From contig OZ246894.1 of assembly GCA_965231925.1 (NCBI GenBank), forward strand, positions 1,054,001 through 1,118,000: 64,000 bases of DNA. Direction: 5' to 3'. Positions 52,518 to 61,966 of this stretch are shown here, one piece after another; the first letter of the stretch is position 1; the number at the start of each line of letters is the position of its first letter. The notes under the pieces are model-generated. The model had not been told where the DNA came from. It did not search any database and was given only the letters and a program-made list of their open reading frames with translations. Both the position numbers and the translations under genes were made by a program. The DNA comes from Poriferisodalis sp965231925. Its GTDB lineage: Bacteria; Actinomycetota; Acidimicrobiia; Acidimicrobiales; Poriferisodalaceae.

Positions 52518-52635
52518 AGCTCCTCGTCCTTCGGCTGACCCGGACAAGCTTCCCGGCACACAGCAAGCTACTGCGGCCTACACCTGCCCGCACTGGCCTG
52601 CGCCGGTCTGCACCTGAATGCGCCAGCGCGACCCG

Positions 52636-52641
52636 TAGGGT
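52636..52641 (+). promoter_or_regulatory. -10 box TAGGGT, leaderless layout
   Basis: TAGGGT with 8 nt before the GTG at 52650. Confidence 0.45.
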
Positions 52642-52649
52642 TCAGGGCC

Positions 52650-53408
52650 GTGCGCGGGCTCGGTGTTCGACGCGGCGGGCAGCCGGCGGCGACGGTCGTG
52701 CTCGGCGCCGTCTCCGTCGTGATGTTCTTCGGGACCCACGAGCTGGCGCGCGTCGTGCCCTTCTCACGCGCCTCGCTGCGGATCTCGGTGCTCGACGGTT
52801 ACGGCACTGCCGGCCCCTACATCGCCGAATTCGGGGAATGGTGGCGGATCGTCACCGGCACGTTTCTGCACGCCGATCTGCGGCATCTCGGCTTCAACAT
52901 GTTGGTCCTGTACCTACTGGGCAGGCGCCTCGAGCGCTTCGTGGGCCCGGCGCTGCTGGCTGGCACCTACGTCGTGTCCCTGCTCGGGGGATCGGCCGGC
53001 GCGTTGCTCCTACAGCCCGACGCCTTTGTCGTGGGGGCTTCGGGCGCCGTGTACGGCCTGATGGGCGCGGCCTTCGTCGTGGAGTACCTCCGTGGCGGCA
53101 ACCCGTGGCGGGACGGGCTGGGCAGCCTGATCATTATCAACGTCCTCATTTCATTCCTCATTCCGGGCATTTCCATCGGCGGCCATCTCGGCGGCCTGGT
53201 GGCGGGCGCGCTGGCCGGTTTCGCAATCGGCGATACAAGCCGGCGGCAGCACCCGCCCACGCTGGCTGAGCGGCTCTCGGGCGAGCCTGTCGACACACGT
53301 ATGCGCCGCTCGCCCTTGGTGGTCTGGGGCTTGCTGGCACTCATCGGATCGGCGTCATTCGCCGGGGCTTTGGCGGCGGCGTCCACTTGGCGCAACCCGC
53401 TGTTCTGA
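52650..53408 (+). CDS. Rhomboid-family intramembrane serine protease
   Basis: 252 residues with about six transmembrane helices. WWRIVTGTFLHADLRHLGFNMLVLYLLGRRLE is the rhomboid entry segment with conserved His/Asn. VVGASGAVYGLMGAAFV holds the catalytic Ser (GxSG, near residue 132), and SIGGHLGGLVAGALAGF supplies the catalytic His. It cleaves transmembrane substrates; the targets are unknown. Confidence 0.93.
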   Translation: MRGLGVRRGGQPAATVVLGAVSVVMFFGTHELARVVPFSRASLRISVLDGYGTAGPYIAEFGEWWRIVTGTFLHADLRHLGFNMLVLYLLGRRLERFVGPALLAGTYVVSLLGGSAGALLLQPDAFVVGASGAVYGLMGAAFVVEYLRGGNPWRDGLGSLIIINVLISFLIPGISIGGHLGGLVAGALAGFAIGDTSRRQHPPTLAERLSGEPVDTRMRRSPLVVWGLLALIGSASFAGALAAASTWRNPLF

Positions 53409-53475
53409 GCGGCCGGCCGCGCCGCGAGCACAACCACGAATCCGCGTGGCCGTTTCCACGCACGGCCAGCGCTGT

Positions 53476-54354
53476 TCAGGGAACCACGTCGCGCGGCGTC
53501 GAGTCAGACTCCCGGTTGATGACGATGGCGGCGATCACCGCCGCGATGCCTGCCACCTCACGCACGTTCGGAACCTGGGAGAGCCACACCAGCCCGATCA
53601 GCGTTGCCGTCACGGGCAGCAGCGCTTGCAGCAGCGCGAATCGTGCCCGTGCGAGACGCTGCATCACGAGCTGGTCGATGCCGTAGGGGATGACGTTCGA
53701 CAGCACGCCCGCGGCGACGCCGCCCAACAACAGCAGTGGCGCTGCGACCCCGGCATCGAGGCCGCCGAATCCGGCTGGGCTGATGACGACGGCGCCGATG
53801 AGCATGCCGACGCCCAGCCCGTCAACTGCCATGCCCGAGCGGGCCACCCGGTGCCCCAGGATGATGTAGCCCGCCCACAGTGTCCCCGCGATCAGCGAGA
53901 ACAGCGCCCCGAGCTGGGCCTCGGGCGGCGCGAAACCGGCCAGCACCACGACTCCGCCGATCGCCAGCGCCAGTGCCCAGCCCGACCTCAGCGTGCGGGT
54001 GCCGAATGCGGCGACGGCAATCGGGCCGATGAACTCGATGGCGACCGAGTTGCCGAGCGGCACCCGCTCGATGGCGAGGTAGAAGAACAGGTTCATCGAC
54101 GCCAGCGCGACGCCGAACGCGGCCGTCCACGCCAGCTCGATGCGTGACCAGTGTCGCCGCCACGAGCGCCGCAGCACGACGAGCACCGCGCTGGCGCCTG
54201 CGACCCTCAGCAGTGCGACGGTGCCCGGCCCCATCTCGTCGAACAACTCGAACGCCGTGGCGGCGCCGAGGTACTGCGACACCGCGCCGACGGCGAACAG
54301 CGCCTCGGGCGAGATCCTGCCTGCCCCCCAACTGCGTTCGACAGATGCGCTCAA
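53476..54354 (-). CDS. EamA/DMT-family exporter (RhtA-like)
   Basis: Ten hydrophobic segments in two EamA halves: LFFYLAIERVPLGNSVAIEFIGPIAVAAFG and GVLSNVIPYGIDQLVMQRLARARFALLQALLPVTATLIGLVWL. These match threonine/homoserine-type exporters. The start is taken as the TTG at 54354, preceded at the right spacing by GGAAGG; the frame also has an ATG at 54381, which would add nine residues. The substrate is probably an amino acid, inferred from the family. Confidence 0.85.
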   Translation of the reverse strand: MSASVERSWGAGRISPEALFAVGAVSQYLGAATAFELFDEMGPGTVALLRVAGASAVLVVLRRSWRRHWSRIELAWTAAFGVALASMNLFFYLAIERVPLGNSVAIEFIGPIAVAAFGTRTLRSGWALALAIGGVVVLAGFAPPEAQLGALFSLIAGTLWAGYIILGHRVARSGMAVDGLGVGMLIGAVVISPAGFGGLDAGVAAPLLLLGGVAAGVLSNVIPYGIDQLVMQRLARARFALLQALLPVTATLIGLVWLSQVPNVREVAGIAAVIAAIVINRESDSTPRDVVP

Positions 54355-54522
54355 TGAGTACCTTCCGATGACAGGCGTCATCTAGGGTCTGGGCGAGACG
54401 TATTCAGCTTGGCAAACCACGCTGGCACTTGTGTACGAAGCCGATGGCTGTGGCTGCAAGCGCTGCATGTGCAATGACATTGCACAGGTTCGCCAAGATG
54501 ACTCAACGGGGAGAATTCGCGC

Positions 54523-55866
54523 ATGAAACGAAAGCTATTGACGCTGGTGGCGGCGCTGTTCGCGGTCTCGTTGTTCGCCGCTGCGTGCGGCGACGACAGT
54601 GACGATGCGGAGACCACGACGGCGCCCGCAGCGACCGATGCGCCGGCGGCCACGGAGGCTCCGGCAGAAGAGATGATGGACCATCTCGGCGACGGCTCCC
54701 TCGGAGTCGTCACGGTTGAATCGGGCGATGCGGTTCAAATCCGCTCGCTCGAAGCGATCACCGGTGACGTGGCGTTCCTAGGATTGCCCAACCAGCGTGC
54801 GACGATGCTTGCCGTTGAGCACTTCGGTCCGATTCACGGCTTCGAAGTCGAGGTCGGCGTAGGGCTCGACGACTTGTGTTCCAGCGACGGCGGGCAGGCG
54901 GCTGCGCAAACGATCGTTGCGGACGAGGACGTACTCGGTGTCATCGGGACTTCATGCTCGGGCGCGGCCGTAGCCGCGGCACCACTCATTACCGACGCGG
55001 GCATGGTGATGATCTCCGGCAGCAACACCTCGCCCGCGCTCACCTCGGATCTCGACGGCAATGTCGGCGAGAATCGCAACGTGGGCTACTATCGAACCGC
55101 CCACAATGACCGTGCTCAAGGCGAGGCGGTTGCCACCTTCGTTCTCGAGCAACTTGGACTCACCAAGGCCGCAACCATCCATGACGGTGACCCCTACACG
55201 CAGGGCTTGACGCAGGCTTTCCAGGACTTCTTCGAGCGAGACGGAGGAGTCGTGACTGCTGCGACGGCGATAAACAAGGAAGACACCGACATGGTGCCGG
55301 TGCTGACCGAGATCGCAGCGAGTGCGCCTGAGTTGTTGTTCTTCCCGATCTTCCAACCGGCGGGAGACTTCATGGCCGATCAGGCGCCGGGTGTTCCGGG
55401 TCTGGAGGGCACGGTCTTGATGGGTGCCGATGGCCTGCTCAATCTCGATTACCTCGCGTTGCCGCAGACAGCGGGCATGTACCTGTCGGGGCCCGATACG
55501 CGCTTCGGGTCGAACCAGAACGAAAGCACCGGAAGGACCGCCGATGAGTTCTTGACGGCGTATGAGGAGCTGTATGGCGAAGCGCCTGCGGCGCCCTTCT
55601 GGGCACACGCCTACGACGCTACGACGTTGCTGCTCGAAGCGATTGAGGCAGCGTCGTATCTTGACGGCGATTCTCTCGTCGTCGACCGCCAAGGCATACG
55701 CGACTACCTCGACGGCGTCGAGGGCTACGGCGGGCTCATCGGCACGATCAACTGTGATGAATTCGGCGACTGCGGCGCATCACGGATCACCGTCGTTCAG
55801 AACATCGGCGGCGGGGAGAACGCCGAAGCGAGCATGCAGAACGTTGTTTACTCGTATGCCCGCTGA
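54523..55866 (+). CDS. livK: ABC transporter substrate-binding lipoprotein, branched-chain amino acid type
   Basis: 447 residues. The lipoprotein signal is LLTLVAALFAVSLFAAACGD, followed by a Thr/Ala/Glu linker to ~residue 55. The periplasmic-binding type I fold follows: LEAITGDVAFLGLPNQRATMLAVEHFGPIHGFEVEV, DEDVLGVIGTSCSGAAVAAAPLITDAGMVMISGSNTSPALT and VGYYRTAHNDRAQGEAVATFVLEQ. A GGGGAG site precedes the ATG. It heads the five-gene importer; the ligand may be branched-chain amino acids, urea or another amide, which the sequence does not settle. Confidence 0.9.
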   Translation: MKRKLLTLVAALFAVSLFAAACGDDSDDAETTTAPAATDAPAATEAPAEEMMDHLGDGSLGVVTVESGDAVQIRSLEAITGDVAFLGLPNQRATMLAVEHFGPIHGFEVEVGVGLDDLCSSDGGQAAAQTIVADEDVLGVIGTSCSGAAVAAAPLITDAGMVMISGSNTSPALTSDLDGNVGENRNVGYYRTAHNDRAQGEAVATFVLEQLGLTKAATIHDGDPYTQGLTQAFQDFFERDGGVVTAATAINKEDTDMVPVLTEIAASAPELLFFPIFQPAGDFMADQAPGVPGLEGTVLMGADGLLNLDYLALPQTAGMYLSGPDTRFGSNQNESTGRTADEFLTAYEELYGEAPAAPFWAHAYDATTLLLEAIEAASYLDGDSLVVDRQGIRDYLDGVEGYGGLIGTINCDEFGDCGASRITVVQNIGGGENAEASMQNVVYSYAR

Positions 55867-55929
55867 TGCTCACGTAGACAACGTGGTGTTCTCCTTCGCT
55901 CCGTGAGCAAGGGAGGAAAGTTCTAGGCG

Positions 55930-57039
55930 GTGAGCGCTCGGCTGTTCCGGCCCCGCACCCGGGTCGACTGGTTCCTCACGGTCATCCGGACGGCGGTGCT
56001 GATTGTTCTCACGGTCGGGTTTGCGGCCTTCATCGCCCAGGAGATCAACCCCGACAATCCGTTCGCCCAATGGGCGAATCCCGATGCGACCGGCCTGACC
56101 GGCGCGCAGTTCCGGGGGCTGGTCGTATCGGGCATTGCCCAGGGCTCGATGTATGGGCTGATCGCGCTGGGCTACTCGATGGTCTACGGCGTGCTGGGAT
56201 TCATCAACTTCGCCCATGGCGAGGTGTTCATGGTGGGCGCCATGACCGGCATGATCACCTCGAACAAGCTGGCTGACGCGGGGCTGTGGGAGTCGAACTT
56301 CATCGGCTCGCTGGTGTTCATCGTGGTCGTGTCGATCATCGTGTCGTCGCTGACGGCTGTGATCATGGAACGGGTCGCGTACCGCCCGCTGCGCGGCTCG
56401 CCTCGACTGATCCCGCTGATCACCTCGATCGGCGTGTCGTTCTTCCTGCAGAACGCTTCCGTGGTGCTGCTGGGGCCCGCCAGCAAGTCCTACCCCGACG
56501 TGCCCGACTGGGTGAAGGCCAAGCACACGTTCCTGCAGATTGAGGGGGCGAAGATCCTGGTGGTGGTCGTGGCTGCGCTGTCGATGGCAGCGCTGTGGTA
56601 CTACGTCGACCGCACCAAGACCGGCAAGGCGATGCGCGCCGTGGCCGAAGATGCCGAGATTGCGTCGCTCATGGGCATCGACGTGAACCGCACCATCGTG
56701 AAGGTGTTCGCGGTGGGCGGGGCGATGGCGGGTATGGCTGGGATCCTGTGGGGGATCCTGTTCCGCAGCGTCATCCACACGACTGGTTTCCTGCCGGGCA
56801 TCAAAGCGTTCAGTGCAGCGGTGGTGGGCGGCATCGGGCACTTGGGCGGTGCGATGGCGGGCGGGCTGTCGATCGGCGTGGCCGAGTCGGTCGGGCCGCT
56901 GCTGATCCTGGAACCGCTCGGGGTGAGCGGGGTGTCGCAGCTGCGTGACGCCGTTGCGTTCTCGATGCTCATCATCGTGCTGCTGGTGAAGCCCGCCGGC
57001 CTGTTCGGCGAGCGGCTCCCCGCGGAGGACCGGGCATGA
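55930..57039 (+). CDS. livH: Branched-chain-type ABC permease, LivH-like
   Basis: 369 residues. GIAQGSMYGLIALGYSMVYGVLGFINFAHGEVFMVGAMTG is the LivH signature. A ~65-residue N-terminal part with one extra membrane segment (VDWFLTVIRTAVLIVLTVGFAAFI) precedes it. VFAVGGAMAGMAGILWGILF is the conserved permease segment. The GTG follows a GGAGGAAAG site. It overlaps the next gene by 4 nt. Confidence 0.92.
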   Translation: MSARLFRPRTRVDWFLTVIRTAVLIVLTVGFAAFIAQEINPDNPFAQWANPDATGLTGAQFRGLVVSGIAQGSMYGLIALGYSMVYGVLGFINFAHGEVFMVGAMTGMITSNKLADAGLWESNFIGSLVFIVVVSIIVSSLTAVIMERVAYRPLRGSPRLIPLITSIGVSFFLQNASVVLLGPASKSYPDVPDWVKAKHTFLQIEGAKILVVVVAALSMAALWYYVDRTKTGKAMRAVAEDAEIASLMGIDVNRTIVKVFAVGGAMAGMAGILWGILFRSVIHTTGFLPGIKAFSAAVVGGIGHLGGAMAGGLSIGVAESVGPLLILEPLGVSGVSQLRDAVAFSMLIIVLLVKPAGLFGERLPAEDRA

Positions 57040-58979
57040 GCCTCGCCGTTCCGTCCGAAACTGGGCCGCAGCCGACACCGGGGCCCGCGGCGAGCACAGC
57101 CAGCAATGACTCGCCGCCGCGCCCGCCGTTCGCGCAGGACTGGGGCCGCATCGCACGCGTGGGTGCGGTGGGCGCTGTTGGGCAGATCTTCATCGCGCTG
57201 TCCAACATGCCCGTCAAGCTCGACGGCCGGGCGATCATCGAGGGCATCCTCAGCTTGGGGTACCTGTCGCTTGTGGTCCTGCCATTCGCTCTGGGAAGCC
57301 GCGTCGGCTATCAGGTCCGCCGCGAGGGTGTGCCGTTCCACCGCCCCGGCACCCATGAGGTGGTCGGCGGGGCAGCGTGCGGCGCAGTGGTCGGCGGGGG
57401 GCTGTCGCTGCTGGCGATCCTGATTGCCAACTTCGACCTGCGCGAGCCGCTGGTCAACTGGAGCCCGATCCTGGCGGACCTGCTGGCGTTCAACCGCGGC
57501 ACCGCGTTTGCGGTGGTGATCTGGCTCGCTGTGGGCGCGGTGATCGGTGCCTTGGGCGGGCTGCTGCGTGTGATACCGCCGCTCGCCAAGCGGATTCTGT
57601 GGACGGTGTTGCTCACGCTGTTCGGCGCTGCGGTGCTGGAATCGCTGACCACCGACCTGGCCGAGGGGATGGGTCTCGAAGGGCCGGTCGAGTGGTTCTA
57701 CGCTCCCCGGGGCGGACTGACCGTCTCGGGCGCGATCGCTTTGGCGATCGGGTCGGCCGTGCTCGCCGTCGTGGGACGCGGCCGCGTCAAGGGGGCAAAG
57801 GCCCGTATCGACTCGCTCGAAGGCCCGGCCCGCACCCGAGCGCATCTCGGGCTGATCCTGGCCACCGGCGCGGTGCTGGTGATCCTGCCGATGTTCGCGG
57901 GCAAGCTCACCAACGAGCTGCTGGCCAACGTGGGCCTGTTCGTGCTGCTGGCGCTGGGTCTGAACGTGGTGGTCGGGCTCGCCGGCATCTTGGACCTGGG
58001 TTACGTGGCGTTCTTCGCCGTCGGCAGTTATAGCGCTGCGGTTCTCACCGCGGCTGCCTCACCGCGGATCAATCCCGAGCTGCCGTGGTTCGTGGCGCTC
58101 ATCGGCGTCGTGATCCTGACCGGGCTGGTCGGGCTGTTCATCGGCGCGCCGGTCATCCGCATGCGCGGCGACTATCTCGCCATTGTCACGCTCGGCTTCG
58201 GCGAGATCATCCGGCTGCTGTTCCTGTCGGACTGGCTGTCGGGCTGGTTCGGCGGCTCGCAGGGCATCACCAACATTCCCGGTGCGGAGATCTTCGGCCT
58301 CGCTGAGGTGTCGGGCACCGACCCGCGCAGCGTCTTCTATCTGGTGCTGGCGTTCTGCGCGATTGCCATCTATGTCTCGTGGCGGCTGGAGCGATCGCGC
58401 ATGGGGCGGGCCTGGATGGCGGTGCGCGAGGACGAGACGGTGGCCGAGGCCATGGGCATCAACACGGTCAACGTCAAGCTGCTGGCGTTCGTGGTGGGGG
58501 CGGTGCTCGGCTCGTTCAGCGGGGCAATCTTCTCAGCGAAGGTCGGCTCGGTGTTCCCCGCCAGCTTCCTGATCGTGGTGTCGATCGTGATCCTGGTGGT
58601 GGTCATCTTCGGCGGGATGGGCAGCATCGTCGGCGTCATCGCCGGTTCGGCAGTGCTGATCGGCGTGCTGGGCGGGCCCAAACAGCCAGGCCTGCTGGCC
58701 GAGTTCTCTGAGTTCAAGCTGCTGATCTACGGGGCGCTGCTGGTGTGGATGATGCTGGCCCGGCCCGAGGGGCTCATCCCCAGCGTGCGTCGCACCCGCG
58801 AGCTGCATCAGGAGGAGATGGCCCAGGACGCCTGGCTGCGAGGCCAGGCAGATGACGATGAGTCTGGCGATGACGGTGCCGGGCACGGCAACGGGCCAGA
58901 TGGCAGCGGCGCCGCCACCTCACGTGCCGACGGCCGCAGCGGCCCCGGTGCGGACCAGGCTGCAGGTGAGCCGGCATGA
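57036..58979 (+). CDS. livM: Branched-chain-type ABC permease, LivM-like, with a long N-terminal membrane extension
   Basis: 647 residues, against roughly 320-420 for usual LivM. The last ~350 residues are canonical: LGLNVVVGLAGILDLGYVAFFAVGSYSAAVL, MRGDYLAIVTLGFGEIIRLLF, WMAVREDETVAEAMGIN and GGMGSIVGVIAGSAVLIGVLG. Before them lie ~270 residues with about six further hydrophobic segments (EGILSLGYLSLVVLPFALG, VVIWLAVGAVIGALGGLLR). A polar Asp/Gly/Ala-rich tail ends the protein. The start ATG overlaps the livH stop. Confidence 0.9.
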   Translation: MSLAVPSETGPQPTPGPAASTASNDSPPRPPFAQDWGRIARVGAVGAVGQIFIALSNMPVKLDGRAIIEGILSLGYLSLVVLPFALGSRVGYQVRREGVPFHRPGTHEVVGGAACGAVVGGGLSLLAILIANFDLREPLVNWSPILADLLAFNRGTAFAVVIWLAVGAVIGALGGLLRVIPPLAKRILWTVLLTLFGAAVLESLTTDLAEGMGLEGPVEWFYAPRGGLTVSGAIALAIGSAVLAVVGRGRVKGAKARIDSLEGPARTRAHLGLILATGAVLVILPMFAGKLTNELLANVGLFVLLALGLNVVVGLAGILDLGYVAFFAVGSYSAAVLTAAASPRINPELPWFVALIGVVILTGLVGLFIGAPVIRMRGDYLAIVTLGFGEIIRLLFLSDWLSGWFGGSQGITNIPGAEIFGLAEVSGTDPRSVFYLVLAFCAIAIYVSWRLERSRMGRAWMAVREDETVAEAMGINTVNVKLLAFVVGAVLGSFSGAIFSAKVGSVFPASFLIVVSIVILVVVIFGGMGSIVGVIAGSAVLIGVLGGPKQPGLLAEFSEFKLLIYGALLVWMMLARPEGLIPSVRRTRELHQEEMAQDAWLRGQADDDESGDDGAGHGNGPDGSGAATSRADGRSGPGADQAAGEPA

Positions 58980-59812
58980 GCGCTGTCACCACCGATGGCG
59001 CTTCTGAAGCGCCGACAGCAGCCTCAAGCCAGTCTCCGATTCTTGAGACCGTCGGGCTCAGCGTGGATTTCGGAGGGTTGCATGCGCTCGACGGCTTGGA
59101 TCTGGCCGTGTACCCCGGTGAGATCGTCTCGGTGATCGGGCCGAACGGCGCCGGCAAGACCACGCTGTTCAACGCCATCACAGCCACCGTGTCGGCCTCG
59201 GAGGGCGACATCCGCTTCGAGGGCGAGTCGCTCATCGGCCTCGATCCCAACCGGGTGACCGCACGCGGCATCGCCCGCACATTCCAGAACGTGCGCCTCT
59301 TCGCCAACATGACCGTGCTCGAGAACGTCATGGTCTCCCAGCACTGCCGGACCCGCCAGAGCGTCGTGGGGGCGCTGCTGTGGACGAAGGCCTTCCGCCG
59401 CGAGGAGGAGGAGATCGCCGAGCGGGGCAAGCAGGTGCTGTCGTTCTTCGGAAGCCGGCTCACGGGCTACCGCTACGACCAGCCCGCGTTCACGCTGTCG
59501 TACGCCAACCGGCGGCGCCTCGAGATTGCCCGGGCTATGGCCACCCAGCCCAAGCTGATCCTGCTGGACGAGCCCGTCGCGGGCATGAACCCCACCGAGT
59601 CGGCCGAGCTGACCGGCCTGATCGGGCGGCTGCGCGACGAATGGGGCTTCGCCATCGTGGTCATCGAGCACGACATGGAGGTAGTGCGCGAAGTCTCCGA
59701 CCGCGTGGTGGTGCTGGACCATGGCGTGAAGATCGCCGAGGGCGACTACGCCGATGTCTCGGTCGACCCGCAGGTCATCGAGGCGTACCTGGGCCACGGG
59801 GCGTCGGCATGA
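58976..59812 (+). CDS. livG: Branched-chain-type ABC ATPase, LivG-like
   Basis: 278 residues. Walker A VIGPNGAGKTTLFNAI lies near residue 54, TARGIARTFQNVRLFANMTVLENVMV is the LivG Q-loop region, LSYANRRRLEIARAMA is the signature (with YANRR in place of SGGQ, a variant usual in LivG) and PKLILLDEPVAGMNPTES the Walker B. It pairs with LivF. The ATG overlaps livM by 4 nt. Confidence 0.94.
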   Translation: MSAVTTDGASEAPTAASSQSPILETVGLSVDFGGLHALDGLDLAVYPGEIVSVIGPNGAGKTTLFNAITATVSASEGDIRFEGESLIGLDPNRVTARGIARTFQNVRLFANMTVLENVMVSQHCRTRQSVVGALLWTKAFRREEEEIAERGKQVLSFFGSRLTGYRYDQPAFTLSYANRRRLEIARAMATQPKLILLDEPVAGMNPTESAELTGLIGRLRDEWGFAIVVIEHDMEVVREVSDRVVVLDHGVKIAEGDYADVSVDPQVIEAYLGHGASA

Positions 59813-60645
59813 GCAGCGCAGGGAGCAATGCCGAGCAGCGTGATGACGGCAGCACAGCGAGCGGTGCTGAGCCCATCGACCCCAGCGACACGGCGATCAG
59901 CACCGAGCAAGCTCCGCTGCTGGAGATGCGCAGGGTGAACGCGCACTACGGGGCAGTCCATGCGCTGCGCGACGTGGACCTGTCGATCTACGAGGGCGAG
60001 CTGGTGTGCCTGCTGGGCGGCAACGCGAGCGGCAAGTCGACCACGCTCAAGACGCTGCTCGGCATGCTGACGCCGACGTCGGGCGAGGTGGTGCTCGACG
60101 GCGAGGTCGTGAACGACCGCCCGACCAGCTACCGGGTGGCCCGCGGCATCACGATGGTCCCCGAGAACCGGCGCCTGTTCAAGCGGCTCACGGTTCGCGA
60201 GAACCTCCAGCTCGGCGCCTATCTCCGCAAGGACAGCGACGCCATCGCAGCCGACTTGGAGCGCGTGTACGAGCTGTTCCCCCGAGTCAAAGAGCGTCTC
60301 GGCCAGAAGGCGGGCACGCTGTCAGGCGGCGAGCAGCAGATGGTGGCCATTGGCCGGGCGCTCATGTCGCAGCCGCGTGTCCTGCTCATGGACGAGCCCT
60401 CGATGGGTCTCGCTCCGGCGCTGGTGCAGCAGAACTTCGAGCTGATCTCTCAGATTCACGAGGCCGGCATGACCGTGTTCATGGTGGAGCAGAACGCCAA
60501 CATGGCGCTGGGCATCGCGGATCGGGGCTGGGTGCTGCAGACGGGCCGGGTCGTGCTCGACGACACGGCCGAAGCACTGCTGGCCAATCCGGCCCTGCGC
60601 ACCTCCTATCTGGGCGGCGGCAAGGACGACTCCGACTCGTCGTGA
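59809..60645 (+). CDS. livF: Branched-chain-type ABC ATPase, LivF-like
   Basis: 278 residues. LLGGNASGKSTTLKTLLGML is Walker A (GGNASGKS in place of the usual GPNGAGKT), GITMVPENRRLFKRLTVRENLQLGAYL is the LivF Q-loop region, TLSGGEQQMVAIGRALM the signature and RVLLMDEPSMGLAPALV Walker B. The ~45-residue N-terminus is low-complexity. The ATG overlaps livG by 4 nt; it is the last gene of the importer operon and is followed by a hairpin. Confidence 0.94.
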   Translation: MSSAGSNAEQRDDGSTASGAEPIDPSDTAISTEQAPLLEMRRVNAHYGAVHALRDVDLSIYEGELVCLLGGNASGKSTTLKTLLGMLTPTSGEVVLDGEVVNDRPTSYRVARGITMVPENRRLFKRLTVRENLQLGAYLRKDSDAIAADLERVYELFPRVKERLGQKAGTLSGGEQQMVAIGRALMSQPRVLLMDEPSMGLAPALVQQNFELISQIHEAGMTVFMVEQNANMALGIADRGWVLQTGRVVLDDTAEALLANPALRTSYLGGGKDDSDSS

Positions 60646-60694
60646 GCACCGAGAAAACCGCAGGGAATTGACACCGCACGGTTCCTAGAGTGCC

Positions 60695-60747
60695 GGAGGG
60701 GCTGGTCCGCTGGCTCTGCCAACGACGACACAGCGGACCGGCCCTCC
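60695..60747 (+). terminator. Two-part hairpin after the liv operon (terminator or small RNA)
   Basis: GGAGGG and GGTCCGCT in the left arm pair with AGCGGACC and CCCTCC in the right arm (14 pairs with a small internal loop), around a 20-nt loop. TTGACA (60669-60674) and TAGAGT lie just before it but only 12 nt apart, too close for a normal promoter. Confidence 0.5.
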
Positions 60748-60855
60748 TGAACGAGGCGACCTAAATGGGCGGTATTCGTTCTGCCGCAATCATACGCCCG
60801 CAGGCGCGGTCGGCGTGCCCGCATTTTCGGCAGCGAGGCTGCTAGGACTGGCAGC

Positions 60856-61740
60856 GTGAGCGAGGCGGCGGGCGGTATACAAGGCACTGCCGTGACGGGG
60901 GTGCTGCACCCTGGAGCCATGGGCGTCACCGTGGCAGCGGCGTGTTCAGGCACTGTGCTGTGGGCGGGCGAAGGCCGTTCGACCGAAACCCGGCAGCGCG
61001 CGCAAGATGCTGAACTCACCGATGCGGGCGACCTCAAGTCGCTCGTCGCCGCTGCAGACATGGTGATCTCGGTCTGCCCGCCGCATGGGGCCGAATCGCT
61101 AGCGGGCTCGGTGGCTGATGCCGGTTTTGAGGGCTGCTACGTCGATGCAAACGCCGTCTCGCCGGCAACGGCCCGCCGCATTGCCGAACGCTTCGAAGAC
61201 TTCGTCGACGGCAGCCTGATCGGCCCGCCGGCACGGGAGACCGGCACGACCCGGCTCTACCTGTCGGGCCCGTCGGCCAATCGGGTGGCCGCACGCTTCG
61301 ATGGCTCGGCACTGGACGCCCGCGTGCTGGCCGGCGGCGGTGCAGGTGCTGCCTCGGCGCTGAAGATGGCCTACGCGTCATGGACCAAGGGCACGAGCGC
61401 CCTGTTGATGGCGGTGGCGGCGCTGGCGGCGGCCGAGGGCGTGTCCGACGAGCTGACCGCTGAGTGGGCCTTGTCGCAGAGCGGCCTGTCGCAGCGGTTG
61501 GCGTACTCGTCCCTTGCCGTCGCCCCCAAGGCATGGCGCTGGGTGGGCGAGATGGACGAGATAGCAGAAACGTTCGCCGGGGTTGGCTTGCCCGACGGTT
61601 TCCATCGGGCAGCGAGCGAGATATACGAGCGCCTCGCCCCCTTCAAAGACGCCCGAAGTGCCTCCGTTGAGCAGATGCTCGAAACACTGCTGAGCCCCGC
61701 ACCAGCGGTCGAAGACGCACCGCCCGAAAGCGCCGGCTGA
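60856..61740 (+). CDS. 6-phosphogluconate dehydrogenase-like NAD(P)-binding protein with DUF1932
   Basis: 294 residues. GVLHPGAMGVTVAAAC is the cofactor motif (near residue 14). MVISVCPPHGAESLA, YVDANAVSPATARRIAERF and DGSLIGPP follow the beta-hydroxyacid dehydrogenase pattern. GGGAGAASALKMAYASWTKGTSALLMAV is the catalytic-Lys helix, and the C-terminal part matches DUF1932. The family includes phosphonate and lignin-type alcohol dehydrogenases; the substrate is unknown. The GTG start has no clear Shine-Dalgarno site. Confidence 0.87.
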   Translation: MSEAAGGIQGTAVTGVLHPGAMGVTVAAACSGTVLWAGEGRSTETRQRAQDAELTDAGDLKSLVAAADMVISVCPPHGAESLAGSVADAGFEGCYVDANAVSPATARRIAERFEDFVDGSLIGPPARETGTTRLYLSGPSANRVAARFDGSALDARVLAGGGAGAASALKMAYASWTKGTSALLMAVAALAAAEGVSDELTAEWALSQSGLSQRLAYSSLAVAPKAWRWVGEMDEIAETFAGVGLPDGFHRAASEIYERLAPFKDARSASVEQMLETLLSPAPAVEDAPPESAG

Positions 61741-61757
61741 GGCCGAACGTCTCGACC

Positions 61758-61899
61758 GGGCTAGTTCTGCAGCGGGAGGACGGCGTTGGCGACGCCTTCG
61801 AGCTCGGCGAACCAGTCCTCAGGCTCGCCGCCCAGGATCGGCACGAACTTGGACGCGCCTACCTCGATGAATCGCTGGATCTGCTCGCGCAGGCCGTCC
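61758..61899. repeat. 142-bp direct repeat, left copy
   Basis: Matches 63769-63910 at 134 of 142 positions by eye, with no gaps. It corresponds to the 3' end of an LLM oxidoreductase gene on the minus strand. It flanks the left side of the DuOB-DUF488 cassette. Confidence 0.9.
61761..61899 (-). pseudogene. Duplicated C-terminal fragment of an LLM-type oxidoreductase
   Basis: Encodes the last ~45 residues (DGLREQIQRFIEVGASKFVP to ANAVLPLQN). The coding similarity to the intact copy at 63772 ends abruptly before DGLR, where unrelated sequence of the cassette begins. There is no start or domain, so it is a leftover of the duplication event. Confidence 0.88.
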
Positions 61900-61960
61900 A
61901 CTCTCCTCCGTGGCTCCAAGCGAGCATCGAAGGCTCGCCCGTCCAGAGGAACGGCGCGCA

Positions 61961-61966
61961 TATGCT
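61961..61966 (+). promoter_or_regulatory. -10 box TATGCT, leaderless layout, in front of the cassette
   Basis: TATGCT with 7 nt before the ATG at 61974, which supports that start for the dual-OB gene. Confidence 0.5.
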
